A stretch of DNA of 64,000 nucleotides from Histidinibacterium lentulum (GCF_003789055.1 NZ_ML119091.1:108751-172750), one strand, 5' to 3'; counted from the first letter of the stretch, positions 25,551 to 35,512 are shown. Numbers and translations: made by a program. Notes: generated by a model from the sequence alone, not told the origin.

Positions 25551-25915
25551 TCGCGTCCTCCCTTGCGATCCGGCGGGCCGCCAAGGGCCGCGGGGTCGCG
25601 CGCGCGTGATATCCGTCCGGTCGACGCCGCGTATCCTCCGCCGCTGCATCCTGTCCGGTCGTGGTGATCAGGCTCGGGGGGCGGGTCCGGTCAACGGCCG
25701 CCTTTCGGGCACTGGTCCGAATTTGCGGGCGCTGCGGTCGGAGGGTCAAATCCTAAAATCCGAACGGCGCTATCGGTTTTTGATATGGGGTGCGATCCTT
25801 GTTGGCAAAGCCTGCGGGCTCAAATATCGTTTTCGCATTCGGAGCGACTGCCCTTGGCCGATGCTCAGAATCGCGCGGCCGCGCGAGGAATGCAACAGAT
25901 TTCCTGGAGGACGGG
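25551..25915. other. Divergent control region between two Gfo/Idh/MocA genes
   Basis: No gene seen. The part from 25740 to 25870 is distinctly A/T-richer than its surroundings (for example aaatcctaaaatcc and ttttgatat) and holds an imperfect inverted repeat CCGAacggcgctaTCGG at about 25758-25774. It probably contains both promoters and an operator. Confidence 0.6.
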
Positions 25916-26989
25916 ATGCGGCGAGTGGAAGCGGCGGTTATCGGGACCGGTTGGTGCGGGGGTATCAGGGCGGAAATGCTGGCCAAATCGGCGCTGGTGG
26001 ACGCCCTGCACATTTGCGAGATCCGGCCGGAACGGCTGGAGGAAGTGCGGCAATTGACCAATCCGGCGACGGCGACGCTGGATTACAAGGATATCGTCAA
26101 TAATCCGGATATCGAGATCGTCTACATTTCCACCACGCCGGAGCCGACGCACTATCCCATCGCGCGGGATTGCCTGAAGGCCGGGAAGCACGTTCTTCTG
26201 GAAAAGCCTATCGCGATGGAGCTTTCCGAAGCGGATGAATTGATTTCCCTGTCCGAGCAGAACAGGGTGAAATTCACCATCGGCTATTCGCAAAGGTTCA
26301 ATCCGAAGATCGCCTATGCGAAGAAGTCGATCAAGGACGGCACCCTCGGCAAGGTCGTCAACGTGATGGTGAGCCGCCATATCTCCCGCTCGCTGGGAAA
26401 GAAGGTGGCGAACCGGGTCAGGCTGTCGCCGGCGGCGATGGAATCGACCCATGACCTCGATTTCGTGTTCTGGCTGCTGGAGCCCGCGAAGCCGGTGAAG
26501 ATCTATTCCCAGGGCGCCTATGGCTACATGAAGGAGCTGAACGGGTCCTATGACTGCATGTGGTCCACCGTCACGATGGACGACGGGACGCTGGTGGTCA
26601 TCGGCGGCGGCTGGAACCTGCCGCCCAGCTTTCCCAACTATTGCAGCACCTGGATCGAGATCACCGGAACCGAGGGCGCGCTGATCCTCGACGACACGGC
26701 GCGGGATCACTGGCTGAACACGGTGTCCGGCGGGCAGCAGTTCCCGATGTCGACCATGCCGGGCGAGCATGTGGACCATGTCTTTGCCGGGCAGATGGGA
26801 CCCGAGACGATGCATTTCCTCGAGGCGGTGCTGCTCGACCGTCCGGTGATGGTCGATCCGAGGCATGCGCGGATGGTGATGGAGACCTATTCGGCGGCGG
26901 ATGTGTCGGCCGAGATCGGGGAACCCGTGGGCCTGCCGATGTCGAACTTCGCGATGTCGCAACTGGCCGACCTGAAGGCGAAGGCCTGA
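25916..26989 (+). CDS. Gfo/Idh/MocA family oxidoreductase
   Basis: 357 residues from the ATG at 25916 (MRRVEAAVIGTGW), preceded by GGAGG. Rossmann AVIGTGWCGGIRAE, EKPIAMELSEADE with the catalytic Lys, IGYSQRFNPKI, and THDLDFVFWLL. Likely oxidises a sugar or cyclitol with NAD(P). It starts a plus-strand operon with the two beta-hydroxyacid dehydrogenases. Codon use is less GC-biased at its beginning than its neighbours. Confidence 0.9.
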   Translation: MRRVEAAVIGTGWCGGIRAEMLAKSALVDALHICEIRPERLEEVRQLTNPATATLDYKDIVNNPDIEIVYISTTPEPTHYPIARDCLKAGKHVLLEKPIAMELSEADELISLSEQNRVKFTIGYSQRFNPKIAYAKKSIKDGTLGKVVNVMVSRHISRSLGKKVANRVRLSPAAMESTHDLDFVFWLLEPAKPVKIYSQGAYGYMKELNGSYDCMWSTVTMDDGTLVVIGGGWNLPPSFPNYCSTWIEITGTEGALILDDTARDHWLNTVSGGQQFPMSTMPGEHVDHVFAGQMGPETMHFLEAVLLDRPVMVDPRHARMVMETYSAADVSAEIGEPVGLPMSNFAMSQLADLKAKA

Positions 26990-26990
26990 C

Positions 26991-27854
26991 ATGGCACCGC
27001 GCGTCGGGGTCGTCGGTCTTGGCCAGATGGGGCAGGGGATCGCGCGGAACCTCGTCGCGGCGGGGCTTGCCGGGACCGTGACCGATGCGCGGCCGGGCTG
27101 CGCGGAGGGCTTTCCCGGCCATTGGGCGGCCAGCGTGGCCGAGGTGGTGGCGGCGGGGGAGATCACGCTGTTCGTTGTTCCCACGACCGCCGATATCGCG
27201 GCGGCGCTGGAGGGGGTGGACATGGCCCCCGGGCACCTGGTGGTGGACCTGACGACTTCGGAACCCGGGGCGGGCCGCGCGCTGGCGGCCCGGCTGGCCG
27301 AGCGCGGTGCGGCCTATGTGGACGCGGCCATGTCGGGGGGCGGCGCGGGCGCCGAGGCGGGGACGCTGACGCTGATGGCGGGCGGGGCGGCGGAGGACAT
27401 GGCGCGGCTTGCGCCGGTGTTCGACGTGATCGCGGGCAAGGTCTTTCACCTCGGCCCGGTCGGGTCGGGGCAGACCATGAAGCTCGTGCACAACATGATC
27501 CTGCACACCACGTTTCTGGCCACCTGCGAGGGGCTGTGGCTGGCGCGGGCCGCGGGCCTCGATCCCGCCGCGGCAGTCGAGGTGCTGAACGCGGGGAACG
27601 CGCGGTCCTATGTCTCGGAGGTGCGGTTTCCGCGGGATATCCTCAGCGGGGCGATGACCTGCCGGTCGGAGGTGCGCAACCTCGCCAAGGACCTGGCCAT
27701 GGCGGACGTTCTGGCGCGGGACCTGGGCGCGGCCAATCCCTATGGCGCCATGACCGCCGCGCTGCTGGCGCGGGCGGCGGGGGAGATGGGGCTGGCGGAG
27801 AGCGATTTTTCGCACCTGTTCCCGGAGTTTCCGAGGATCGTGGGGGAGGGATGA
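26991..27854 (+). CDS. Beta-hydroxyacid dehydrogenase (GarR/HIBADH family)
   Basis: 287 residues. NAD-binding GVVGLGQMGQGIARNL at the N-terminus, the substrate loop DAAMSGGGAGAEAGTL, and the catalytic Lys in GSGQTMKLVHNMI. Family members reduce tartronate semialdehyde or oxidise 3-hydroxyisobutyrate and similar acids. One base separates it from the Gfo/Idh/MocA stop; its own stop overlaps the next start (ATGA). Confidence 0.88.
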   Translation: MAPRVGVVGLGQMGQGIARNLVAAGLAGTVTDARPGCAEGFPGHWAASVAEVVAAGEITLFVVPTTADIAAALEGVDMAPGHLVVDLTTSEPGAGRALAARLAERGAAYVDAAMSGGGAGAEAGTLTLMAGGAAEDMARLAPVFDVIAGKVFHLGPVGSGQTMKLVHNMILHTTFLATCEGLWLARAAGLDPAAAVEVLNAGNARSYVSEVRFPRDILSGAMTCRSEVRNLAKDLAMADVLARDLGAANPYGAMTAALLARAAGEMGLAESDFSHLFPEFPRIVGEG

Positions 27855-28708
27855 GCGGCGTCGGCCTCTTCGGGCTGGGCCTTGTCGGCGCGGCGGTCGC
27901 AAGGCGGCTGATCGCGGCGGGGCATGGCGTGACGGGGCATGATCCGGACGCGGGGCGCATGGCGGAATTGCGGGCGATGGGCGGCGTTCCGGCAGGGCCA
28001 GGGGAGGTGTGGGAGAGGCCGCTGGTGATATCCGCGGTCTTCGACACGGGGCAGCTTGCGGGGATCGTCGACGCCGCGCCGGAGGGGGAGAGGGTGCTCG
28101 TGTCCATGAGTACCTGCGATCCCGATGCGATCGCGGGCCTCGGCGGGATCGCCGCGGCGAAGGGGATCACGCTGGTGGAGGCGCCGATATCGGGCACCAG
28201 CCGGGAATTGGAGGAGGGCAGCGCGCTCTTGCTGCTGGCGGGGGATGGGGACGGGCTCAAAGCTTTCGAGGCGGTGGCGGGCGCGATTTCCAACAAGCGG
28301 CGCCGGGTGGGCGAGCTGGGCGCGGGCAACCGGATGAAGCTGGCGATCAACCTTGTGCTGGGGCTGAACCGGGCCGCCTGCGCCGAAGGGCTGGTCTTTG
28401 CCGAGGCCATGGGGATCGCGCCCGGGGTGTTTCTCGAGGTGGCGCGGATGTCGGCGGCGGAGTCGGCGGTCATGGCGACGAAGGGGCCGAAGATGGCCGC
28501 CCGCGATTTCGCGCCGGAGGGGCGGGTGGCGCAGTCGCGCAAGGACTTTCAGCTGATCCGGGAGACGGCGGCGCGGCAGGGGCGCGGACTGCCCTTCGCG
28601 GAGCGGTATCTCGAGGCGATGGCGGATCTTGCGGAGCGGGGCGAGGGCGATCTCGACAATGCGGCGATCCTGCTCGCCATCGAGCGGATGGCGAAGGGCC
28701 AGGGCTAG
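27851..28708 (+). CDS. Second beta-hydroxyacid dehydrogenase (HIBADH-like)
   Basis: 285 residues. GLFGLGLVGAAVARRL Rossmann loop, EAPISGTSRELEEGSA substrate loop and GAGNRMKLAINLVLG with the catalytic Lys. Same family as the gene before it but clearly diverged, so the pair may act on different semialdehydes or stereoisomers. Its TAG overlaps the end of the convergent Ldh2 gene within CTAG. Confidence 0.87.
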   Translation: MSGVGLFGLGLVGAAVARRLIAAGHGVTGHDPDAGRMAELRAMGGVPAGPGEVWERPLVISAVFDTGQLAGIVDAAPEGERVLVSMSTCDPDAIAGLGGIAAAKGITLVEAPISGTSRELEEGSALLLLAGDGDGLKAFEAVAGAISNKRRRVGELGAGNRMKLAINLVLGLNRAACAEGLVFAEAMGIAPGVFLEVARMSAAESAVMATKGPKMAARDFAPEGRVAQSRKDFQLIRETAARQGRGLPFAERYLEAMADLAERGEGDLDNAAILLAIERMAKGQG

Positions 28709-29751
28709 AGCGGCGCGATCCCGAGGTCGGCGGCGAGCGTGTCCAGCCGGTCCAGAAGCGGCGCGGGCAGGGGGATGCCGGTGGCGAGGCGCTCGGCCCG
28801 GCACTCGGCCAGCCGTTCTCCGGGCAGGCGGATGTCCGTCACGCCCGGAAGCCGGTTCGAGGCCTTCATCTGCGCCCAGATGTCATCCACCGCGGCGCGG
28901 AACTGGGCCGGGTCCATGAAGGCGGCGACATCGAGCGCGATCAGGAAATGGCCGGTGTTGGTCACGCTGGCCGAGTCGGCGTTGAAATCCACGACATCGG
29001 CGCCGAAGGCCGCGCCGTTGAGGGTGCCCGCGAGCAGGCCGAAGATCAGCGAGAGCCCGTAGCCCTTTGGCCCGCCGATGGGCAGGAGCAGCCCCTCGGA
29101 GGCGCGGGCGGGATCGGTGAGGGGCGCGCCGGTCCTGTCGATCATCCAGCCGACGGGCATCGTCTCGCCCCGGTCGGCGGCGGTCTTGACCTTGCCGTAG
29201 GCGGCGACGGTGGTGGCCATGTCGAGCACGATCGGCGGGCGCTGGTTCGAGGGGATCGCCACGGCGATGGGATTGGTGCTGAGCAGGAGGTCCGTGCCGC
29301 CCCAGGGGGGCATGTGATTGGCGCTGCCCACGGCGACGTAAAGCCCGATCATGCCTTCGGCGAGGGGCATGCGCGCGTAGAGAAAGGCGGGACCGGCGTG
29401 GTTCGACTGGCGGGCGCCCACCCAGGCGACGCCGGTGGTCCGGGCCTTGGCGATGGCGATCTCGGCGGCGCGGGACATCACGAGGTGCCCCGGCCCGTTG
29501 CCGCCGTCGATCAGGGCGGTGGCGGGGCGGTCCTGAAGCACGGCGATCTCGGGGTTCGCCACCATGCCGCCCGCGCGGATGCGGCGGATGTATTGCGGCA
29601 GGCGGAAGACGCCGTGACCGTCCTGTCCGCCGAGGTCGGCCTCGGTCATGAGGTCCGCCATGCGGGCGGCGTTGGCGGGCGTCATGCCGGCGGCGCCGAG
29701 GGCGCGGGCGACGAACTCACGCAGGGTGTCGCCGGCGACGTGGCGGGTCAT
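28705..29751 (-). CDS. Malate/L-lactate (Ldh2/YlbC-type) dehydrogenase
   Basis: 348 residues. Ldh_2 family: LGGQDGHGVFRLPQYIRRI near 41-58, ARQSNHAGPAFLY with the conserved His, and GGPKGYGLSLIFGLL. These NAD(P)-dependent enzymes act on malate, lactate, ureidoglycolate, delta-1-piperideine-2-carboxylate or 2,3-diketogulonate. The start overlaps the IlvD-type stop (ATGA), so it acts in the same sugar-acid pathway by inference. Confidence 0.88.
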   Translation of the reverse strand: MTRHVAGDTLREFVARALGAAGMTPANAARMADLMTEADLGGQDGHGVFRLPQYIRRIRAGGMVANPEIAVLQDRPATALIDGGNGPGHLVMSRAAEIAIAKARTTGVAWVGARQSNHAGPAFLYARMPLAEGMIGLYVAVGSANHMPPWGGTDLLLSTNPIAVAIPSNQRPPIVLDMATTVAAYGKVKTAADRGETMPVGWMIDRTGAPLTDPARASEGLLLPIGGPKGYGLSLIFGLLAGTLNGAAFGADVVDFNADSASVTNTGHFLIALDVAAFMDPAQFRAAVDDIWAQMKASNRLPGVTDIRLPGERLAECRAERLATGIPLPAPLLDRLDTLAADLGIAPL

Positions 29752-31466
29752 CGGTCGGTCATCCCGGTGGCGCGGAAGGTCGCGAAATCGCAGCCCTGGT
29801 CCGCTTGCAGCACCTCTTCGGCATAGAGCCTGTCGTAGCCGCGGCGGGCGGCGGCGGCGGGCCGGGCGGCCTCCCATTCCCGGCGCCGGGCGGCGAGGTC
29901 CTCCTCGCTCACCAGGAGTTCGAGGCGGTTCCGGGCGACGGACATCTCGATGAGGTCTCCGGTCCGGACGAGGGCGAGGGGGCCGCCTTCGGCCGCCTCT
30001 GGGGCGACATGGAGGACGATGGTGCCGAAGGCCGTGCCCGACATGCGGGCGTCGGAGATGCGGATCATGTCCTTGACGCCCTGCGCGGCGAGCTTCTTCG
30101 GGATCGGCAGGTAGCCGGCCTCGGGCATGCCGGAGGCACTTTTTGGTCCGGCGTTCTGCAGGACGAGGATGTCGCCGGGGGAGACGTCCAGGTCCGGATC
30201 GTCGATGCGTGCTGCCAGATCTTCCAGTGACGAGAAGACGACCGCCCGGGCCGTGGTCTCGAAGAGAGAGGCATCGGCGGCAGAGCGTTTGAGGATCGCG
30301 CCGCGCGGGGCGAGGGAGCCGAAGAGCGCGACGAGGCCGCCCTTGTCCGACACGGGGCTGGCGGCGGGGCGGATGATGGCGGGGTCGTGCCAGCCTGGAT
30401 CGCGGGCGAGCCTGTCGCCGAGCGTCTCGCCGGTGACGGTCAGGCAGTCGTGGTCGAGAAGGGGGGACAGCTCGCGCAGCACGGCGCCCATGGCCCCGGC
30501 GGCGAAGAAATCCTCGGCATAGTAAGAGCCTGTCGGTTTCAGGTCCACGAGGACGGGGGTGGTGTCCGACAGTTCGTTGAGCCAGTCGAGGGGGACCTCG
30601 ATCCCGGCGCGGCCCGCGATGGCCGTGAGGTGGATGATGGCGTTGGTCGAGCCGCCGATGGCCAGAAGGACCCGCAGCGCGTTGCCCACCGAGGCCCGGG
30701 TGACGATCTGCGATGGCCGGATCGGCGCCTCGATCAGGCGGGCGGCGGCGATGCCCGTGGCCTCGGCGGCGCGCAGGCGGTCGGCATGGACGGCCGGGAT
30801 CGCGGCGGTGCCGGGCAGCATCATGCCGAGCGTTTCGGCGATGCAGGCCATGGTGGTGGCGGTGCCCATGACGGCGCAGGTTCCGGTGGTCGTGGCGAGC
30901 TTGCCCTCGATCCGTTCGATCTCCTCCGCCGATACGGTGCCCGCCCGGAACTGCGCCCAGAATCGGCGGCAATCGGTGCAGGCGCCGAGCCGTTCGGGAC
31001 CGTGGCGCCCCGTCATCATCGGGCCGGCGACGAGCTGGATCGCTGGCAGGTCCGCCGAGACCGCGCCCATGAGCTGCGCCGGAACCGTCTTGTCGCAGCC
31101 GCCCATCAGGACGACGGCGTCCATCGGCTGGGCGCGGATCATCTCCTCGGTGTCCATGGCCATGAGGTTGCGGAACTTGAGGCTGGTGGGGGAGAGGAAG
31201 ACCTCGCCGAGGGAGATGGTCGGAAACTCCAGCGGCAGGGCGCCCGCGGCGAGGACGCCGCGCTTCACCGCCTCGAGCATCTCGGGGAAGTTGCGGTGGC
31301 AGTTGTTGAAGCCCGAGGGCGTGTAGGCGATCCCGACGATCGGCCGGTCCAGCATCTCGCTGGAATAGCCCATCGACTTGGCGAAGGACTTGCGCAGGTA
31401 GATCGCGAAGTCGGGGTCGCCGTAGTTGGTCAGGCCGCGCGCGAGTCCGTGTTTGCGGGGTGTCAT
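29748..31466 (-). CDS. IlvD/Edd-family sugar-acid dehydratase
   Basis: 572 residues. The Fe-S ligands are visible: Cys56 (NNCH), Cys124 (GGCDKT) and Cys197 (TGTCAVMGTA), with GACTDCRRFW between. This set fits the [2Fe-2S] dehydratases that act on sugar acids (arabinonate, xylonate, galactonate and similar) as well as IlvD. The neighbours (Ldh2-type dehydrogenase, HIBADH-like and Gfo/Idh/MocA enzymes) favour a sugar-acid substrate over branched-chain synthesis. Downstream coupling to the Ldh2 gene is by an ATGA overlap. Confidence 0.88.
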   Translation of the reverse strand: MTPRKHGLARGLTNYGDPDFAIYLRKSFAKSMGYSSEMLDRPIVGIAYTPSGFNNCHRNFPEMLEAVKRGVLAAGALPLEFPTISLGEVFLSPTSLKFRNLMAMDTEEMIRAQPMDAVVLMGGCDKTVPAQLMGAVSADLPAIQLVAGPMMTGRHGPERLGACTDCRRFWAQFRAGTVSAEEIERIEGKLATTTGTCAVMGTATTMACIAETLGMMLPGTAAIPAVHADRLRAAEATGIAAARLIEAPIRPSQIVTRASVGNALRVLLAIGGSTNAIIHLTAIAGRAGIEVPLDWLNELSDTTPVLVDLKPTGSYYAEDFFAAGAMGAVLRELSPLLDHDCLTVTGETLGDRLARDPGWHDPAIIRPAASPVSDKGGLVALFGSLAPRGAILKRSAADASLFETTARAVVFSSLEDLAARIDDPDLDVSPGDILVLQNAGPKSASGMPEAGYLPIPKKLAAQGVKDMIRISDARMSGTAFGTIVLHVAPEAAEGGPLALVRTGDLIEMSVARNRLELLVSEEDLAARRREWEAARPAAAARRGYDRLYAEEVLQADQGCDFATFRATGMTDR

Positions 31467-31518
31467 GCTGGTGGTTTCCTTTCGCAGGTCATCGCCGGGG
31501 GCCAGGGCTCTTGCGTCG

Positions 31519-32763
31519 TCATGGCAGGACCCTGTCGTAGCGCGCCTCGCCCCAGACGTCGCGGGAGGTGACGAACCACAGGAGGGCCGCGCTCTGAAGC
31601 GCGAGGAGCGTGCCGAGGGCCGCGCGGTAGGCTTCCGCCGGATAGGCGCCGGAGGGGTCGCGGCCCCAGAGATCGAGGATGCCGCCGAAGCCGAACTGCA
31701 GCGCGAAGGAGAAGGCGAAGCCCATGACCGCGACGGCCGACATGGCGCGCGCGCTTTCGCGGAGGGGGAAGCGGCGGGAGATCAGCGGATAGCCCAGGGC
31801 GCCGATATTGCCGGCATAGCCCATCAGCGCCCAGGGCCACCAGGCCTGCGGCGCCAGCTCGAACGCAAGGGCGGCCTGGGCGAGGAGAAGGCCCGCGAAC
31901 CCCGTGGTCATCATCGCCGCGGGAGGCACGCCAAGGCCGGTGAGCCGATCCGCGAGTGTGCCGTTGATCAGCATGCCGCAGGACATGGCGCCCGCCATCA
32001 AGAGGAGCCGCCCGCCGATCTGCGATTGCGAGAGGCCCGCGACATCCGACATCCAGGCGTTGGCCCAGAGGCCCTGGATGGCGAAGAAGGCGGCGAGCGA
32101 GAGAGAAACCATGGGCATCAGCCGCCAGAACACGGGAAGGGCAAGGACGTGGCGGTAGACGCCGCGCGGGGCGGCGGTCTCGGGTTCGGCGTTGCGGTCG
32201 GGCAAAAGGAAGTGGGCCACGGCGGCCATGGCGAGGCTGACGCAGGCGCAGATCACGAACACCTCGCGCCAGGTCACAAGGGTCAGAAGCCATTGCAGGG
32301 GCTGGGTTCCCGCGATGGCGCCGAGACTGCCCACGGCCAGCACCAAGGCGTTCCCGGTGGCCCAGCGGTCGCGCGGGAACCAGACGGTGACGCCCTTGAA
32401 GGCCGTGGCGAGGCAGCCCGCCACCCCGAGCCCGAGGAGCGCCCGCCCCAGCAGGAGCGCGGTTGCTGTGGTGCCGGTGGCGAAGATCGCGGCCCCCGCC
32501 GAGGTGATCAGGAACTGCCCGATCAGGACCCGGCGCGGCCCGACGCGGTCGAGCAGGATCGCGACGGGGATCACGATGATGGCCCCGGAGAGAAAGAAGG
32601 CGCTGGTCAGAAGGCCGATCTGGGTGGCGTTCAGCTCGAATTGCGCAACGATGAGCGGCGACAGGACGGCGTTCACATTCCGGAAGAAATAGGAGAGGAA
32701 GTACCCCGAGCCGAAGGCCAGCACCACGAGCGCGAGCAGGCCGGACGTCGGACGGGCGCTCAT
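31519..32763 (-). CDS. MFS transporter, probably for a sugar acid or organic acid
   Basis: 414 residues from the ATG at 32763, about 12 membrane helices. LDRVGPRRVLIGQF after TM2 and WFPRDRWATGNALVLAVGSLGA in the TM4-5 region fit MFS anion/sugar-acid carriers. It is the first gene of a minus-strand operon with the IlvD-type and Ldh2-type genes. A GntR-type palindrome lies 120 bases upstream. Confidence 0.85.
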   Translation of the reverse strand: MSARPTSGLLALVVLAFGSGYFLSYFFRNVNAVLSPLIVAQFELNATQIGLLTSAFFLSGAIIVIPVAILLDRVGPRRVLIGQFLITSAGAAIFATGTTATALLLGRALLGLGVAGCLATAFKGVTVWFPRDRWATGNALVLAVGSLGAIAGTQPLQWLLTLVTWREVFVICACVSLAMAAVAHFLLPDRNAEPETAAPRGVYRHVLALPVFWRLMPMVSLSLAAFFAIQGLWANAWMSDVAGLSQSQIGGRLLLMAGAMSCGMLINGTLADRLTGLGVPPAAMMTTGFAGLLLAQAALAFELAPQAWWPWALMGYAGNIGALGYPLISRRFPLRESARAMSAVAVMGFAFSFALQFGFGGILDLWGRDPSGAYPAEAYRAALGTLLALQSAALLWFVTSRDVWGEARYDRVLP

Positions 32764-32881
32764 CCCCGGCCGCCGGGGGCGGAGCCCGGGAGAGGGCGGC
32801 CCGTCGGGGCGGTCGCGGTCGCGCTGAGGGTCTGGAGCGCCACGTCGAATCCCCCGATCTGTCCGGCCAGGCATGGCAATA

Positions 32882-32893
32882 AGTCCAGACATG
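32882..32893. promoter_or_regulatory. GntR-type operator, MFS promoter
   Basis: AAGTCCAGACAT, a variant of the ATGTCCGGACAT palindrome found at several promoters here. On the minus strand a TTGACA lies at 32913-32908, so the site falls in the promoter of the MFS-IlvD-Ldh2 operon. Confidence 0.5.
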
Positions 32894-32984
32894 TAGCGCT
32901 GCGGATTGTCAATGCCTTGCGGTTCCGGTCGATTTGAGGGTCGATCCGGCTTGAGTTGGCGCTGAATTCGGTGTTCACTCCGAA

Positions 32985-32996
32985 ATGTCCGCACAA
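32985..32996. promoter_or_regulatory. GntR-type operator before the first GntR gene
   Basis: ATGTCCGCACAA, one mismatch from the palindromic core, 73-84 bases before the GntR start at 33069. A half copy (CCGGACAT) also overlaps the start codon itself at 33063-33070. The 305 bases between 32764 and 33068 hold no gene; they contain these sites and the two divergent promoters. Confidence 0.5.
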
Positions 32997-33068
32997 CTGC
33001 CGGCTCGGCAGGTAGGAGCGGCGTGCCGGCTCGGCCCGAGCCGCGGGGGGGGAACATTGAGGCCGGAC

Positions 33069-33857
33069 ATGCCGCCAAAGCCAGTCGATCCTCCGGGGCG
33101 CCGGGGCGAGGCGCCGAAGTACCGCCAGATCGCCCGGGAGCTTGCGCGCGATATCCGCGAGGGCCGGTATGGGGTCGGCACCATGCTGCCGGGCGAGGCG
33201 GACCTGTCGGAAATGTTCGGGGCGAGCCGGTTCACCGTGCGCGAGGCCCTGCGGAGCCTGTCGGAAAGTGGCCTCGTGTCCCGGCGGCGCGGGGCGGGGA
33301 CGCTGGTGATCTCGGCCAATCCGGCGGGGGCCTTCGTCTACCGGCTGTCTTCGACCGACGAGATCCTGAAGTATCCCGAGGTGACCCGGCGCGAGAACCT
33401 CTTCACCGGGCTCGTGCATGCCGATCCCGATCTTGCGAGCAAGATCGACTGTCCGATCGGCAAGCAGTGGTTCCGGATCAGCGGCATCCGGCGCAGCGAC
33501 GCGAGCGACCTGCCGATCTCCTGGTCGGACATCTACGTGGAGCCCGAACTCGCGGAGCATATCGCCGGTGGCGAGGACGGGCGCACGCCGATCTACCAGC
33601 AGATCGAGGAGGCGACCGGGGTGACGGTGATCGACGCGCAGGTGCGCATGTTCGCCAGTTCCATCGAGAGCAAGCTCGCGAGCCTCCTTCGGGTGCCGGT
33701 GGGCACGCCCGCCCTGTCGATCGTGCGGCGCTACCTGGACCAGGAGGGGCGCAATTTCGAAACCACGCTGACCGTGCATCCCGAGAACCGGTTCGAATAT
33801 TCGATGGAGCTCGAACGCGAGGCGGTCGGCGAAACGCCGGAGGGAAAACGGACATGA
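33069..33857 (+). CDS. GntR-family regulator with UTRA domain (HutC type), copy 1
   Basis: 262 residues. Winged helix with [31 protein letters not shown] (split) and the recognition region [29 protein letters not shown], then a UTRA-like effector domain (about 95-255). The domain is close to that of the second GntR gene at 41046 over its whole length (for example [23 protein letters not shown] and ASSIE shared). It overlaps the SDR gene (ATGA). Probably represses the cluster through the TGTCCGGACA palindromes. Confidence 0.9.
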   Translation: MPPKPVDPPGRRGEAPKYRQIARELARDIREGRYGVGTMLPGEADLSEMFGASRFTVREALRSLSESGLVSRRRGAGTLVISANPAGAFVYRLSSTDEILKYPEVTRRENLFTGLVHADPDLASKIDCPIGKQWFRISGIRRSDASDLPISWSDIYVEPELAEHIAGGEDGRTPIYQQIEEATGVTVIDAQVRMFASSIESKLASLLRVPVGTPALSIVRRYLDQEGRNFETTLTVHPENRFEYSMELEREAVGETPEGKRT

Positions 33858-34609
33858 CAACGGAAAAGGTCGCGGTGGTGACGGGCGCGGGCACCGGCAT
33901 CGGGCGGGCCGCGGCGCTGGCGCTGAACGGGGACGGGTTTCACGTGGTGCTGGCCGGGCGGCGCAGGGAGCTTCTGGAGGAGACCGCCGCGATGGCCCCG
34001 AACGCGGAGGCCCGCATGGTCGCCGTGCCGACGGACATCGCCGTCATCGAGGAGATCGACGCGCTCTTCGGCGTGGTCCGGGCGGAGTTCGGGCGGCTTG
34101 ACGTGCTGTTCAACAACGCGGGCGGGGGCGCGCCCCGGGTCCCGATGGAGGATCTCGACGTCGCCGACTGGAAGCGATGCGTGGACGTGAACCTGACGGG
34201 CGCCTTCGTCTGCGCGCAGCATGCGATCCGGATCATGAAGGCACAGACGCCGAAGGGCGGGCGGATCATCAACAACGGCTCGGTCTCGGCCCATTCGCCG
34301 CGCCCGAACACGCCGGCATATACCAGCACCAAGCACGCGATCACGGGGCTGACGAAGTCGATCTCGCTCGACGGGCGGCAGCACGACATCGCGTGCAGCC
34401 AGCTCGACATCGGCAATGCCGACACGCCGCTGGGGGAGCGGTTCAAGCACGGCGTGCCGCAGGCCAACGGGCAGGTGGCCGTGGAGCCGGTTTTCGACGT
34501 CGCCCATTGCGGGTCGGCGGTGGCCTACATGGCCGGTCTGCCGCTCGATACCAACGTCCAGTTCATGACCATCATGGCCACCAAGATGCCGTACATCGGC
34601 CGTGGCTGA
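33854..34609 (+). CDS. Short-chain dehydrogenase/reductase
   Basis: 251 residues. Cofactor motif [14 protein letters not shown], and catalytic YTSTK (with an upstream Ser in NNGSVSAHS). Classical SDR, NAD(P)-dependent; the acidic residues after the second strand were not used to set cofactor choice. Coupled to the GntR gene and 15 bases before the amidohydrolase gene. Likely oxidises a ring hydroxyl or a hydroxy-acid of the cluster's substrate. Confidence 0.9.
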   Translation: MTTEKVAVVTGAGTGIGRAAALALNGDGFHVVLAGRRRELLEETAAMAPNAEARMVAVPTDIAVIEEIDALFGVVRAEFGRLDVLFNNAGGGAPRVPMEDLDVADWKRCVDVNLTGAFVCAQHAIRIMKAQTPKGGRIINNGSVSAHSPRPNTPAYTSTKHAITGLTKSISLDGRQHDIACSQLDIGNADTPLGERFKHGVPQANGQVAVEPVFDVAHCGSAVAYMAGLPLDTNVQFMTIMATKMPYIGRG

Positions 34610-34624
34610 CCTGAAGGAGAGACC

Positions 34625-35503
34625 ATGACCATCCGAGACTGCATCGCGCCCCATCGTCATCCTTCGGTGCCGGACATCACCCTGCCGAAGGGGTCGATCG
34701 ATACCCATGTGCATGTCTTCTATGACAAGTACTGGCTGAGCCCGGCGCGCGGCTACAACCCGCCGGAATCGACGCTGGAGGACCTGAAGCACCTGCACAG
34801 CCAGCTTGGCGTGGACCGGGTCGTGTTCACCCAGCCCTCGCCCTACGGGACCGACAATTCGGCCATCATCGACGGGATGACCGCGCTCAATGCCGAGACG
34901 CCGGACCGGGCGCGGATGGTCGTGGCGGTGGACGCGGACGTGACCGAGGAGCAGATCGCGGAATGGGACCGGATCGGGGGCCGGGGGGTGCGACTGAACA
35001 CCGACAACAAGGGCGGCATGCCCATCGGGTTCGACGAGATCCCCGATCTCGAGGCCAAGCTGAAGCCCTTCGGCTGGCATATCGAGTGGCTGTTTCCGGG
35101 CAAGGACATCGTCGAGCTGATGCCCGTGCTGAAGAAGATCGAGGTCCCGCAGTCCATCGGCCATTTCGCCTATCAGCCCGCGAAGGCCGGAGTTGGCGCG
35201 GAGGGGTTCCAGGCGCTGCTGGGGCTCGTGCGGGACGGCAATACCTGGGTGAAGATTTCCGGCGCCAACCGGGTCTCGGAAACCGATCTGCCGCCCTATG
35301 ACGATGTCCTGCCCATGGCCCGCGCGCTGATCGAGGCGAACCCGGAGCGGATCATGTGGGGCACCGACTGGCCGCATCCGAACAAGTACGAGGTCAATCC
35401 CGACGACGGCGATCTGGTGAACGCCTTTGGGGAATGGGTGACCGACGAGGAGATGCGTCGGAAGATCATGGTCGATACGCCGGCGGCCTTTTACCGCTTC
35501 TGA
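34625..35503 (+). CDS. Amidohydrolase-2 family protein, LigI-like (PDC-lactonase type)
   Basis: 292 residues, ATG at 34625 with GGAGAG eight bases earlier. TIM-barrel metal motif IDTHVHVF, LNTDNKGGM, GHFAYQPA and the late WGTDWPHPN with the catalytic Asp. The pattern resembles 2-pyrone-4,6-dicarboxylate lactonase (LigI) and related lactonases. It may open a lactone made by the SDR next door; the substrate is not known. Confidence 0.83.
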   Translation: MTIRDCIAPHRHPSVPDITLPKGSIDTHVHVFYDKYWLSPARGYNPPESTLEDLKHLHSQLGVDRVVFTQPSPYGTDNSAIIDGMTALNAETPDRARMVVAVDADVTEEQIAEWDRIGGRGVRLNTDNKGGMPIGFDEIPDLEAKLKPFGWHIEWLFPGKDIVELMPVLKKIEVPQSIGHFAYQPAKAGVGAEGFQALLGLVRDGNTWVKISGANRVSETDLPPYDDVLPMARALIEANPERIMWGTDWPHPNKYEVNPDDGDLVNAFGEWVTDEEMRRKIMVDTPAAFYRF

Positions 35504-35512
35504 GCGGAGGAT

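Noticed and set aside
31519..33078. Longer N-terminus of the MFS protein from 33078
   Set aside because: The extra 105 residues are Arg/Pro-rich, cross the operator-bearing gap, and have no ribosome site; the ATG at 32763 fits the family start.
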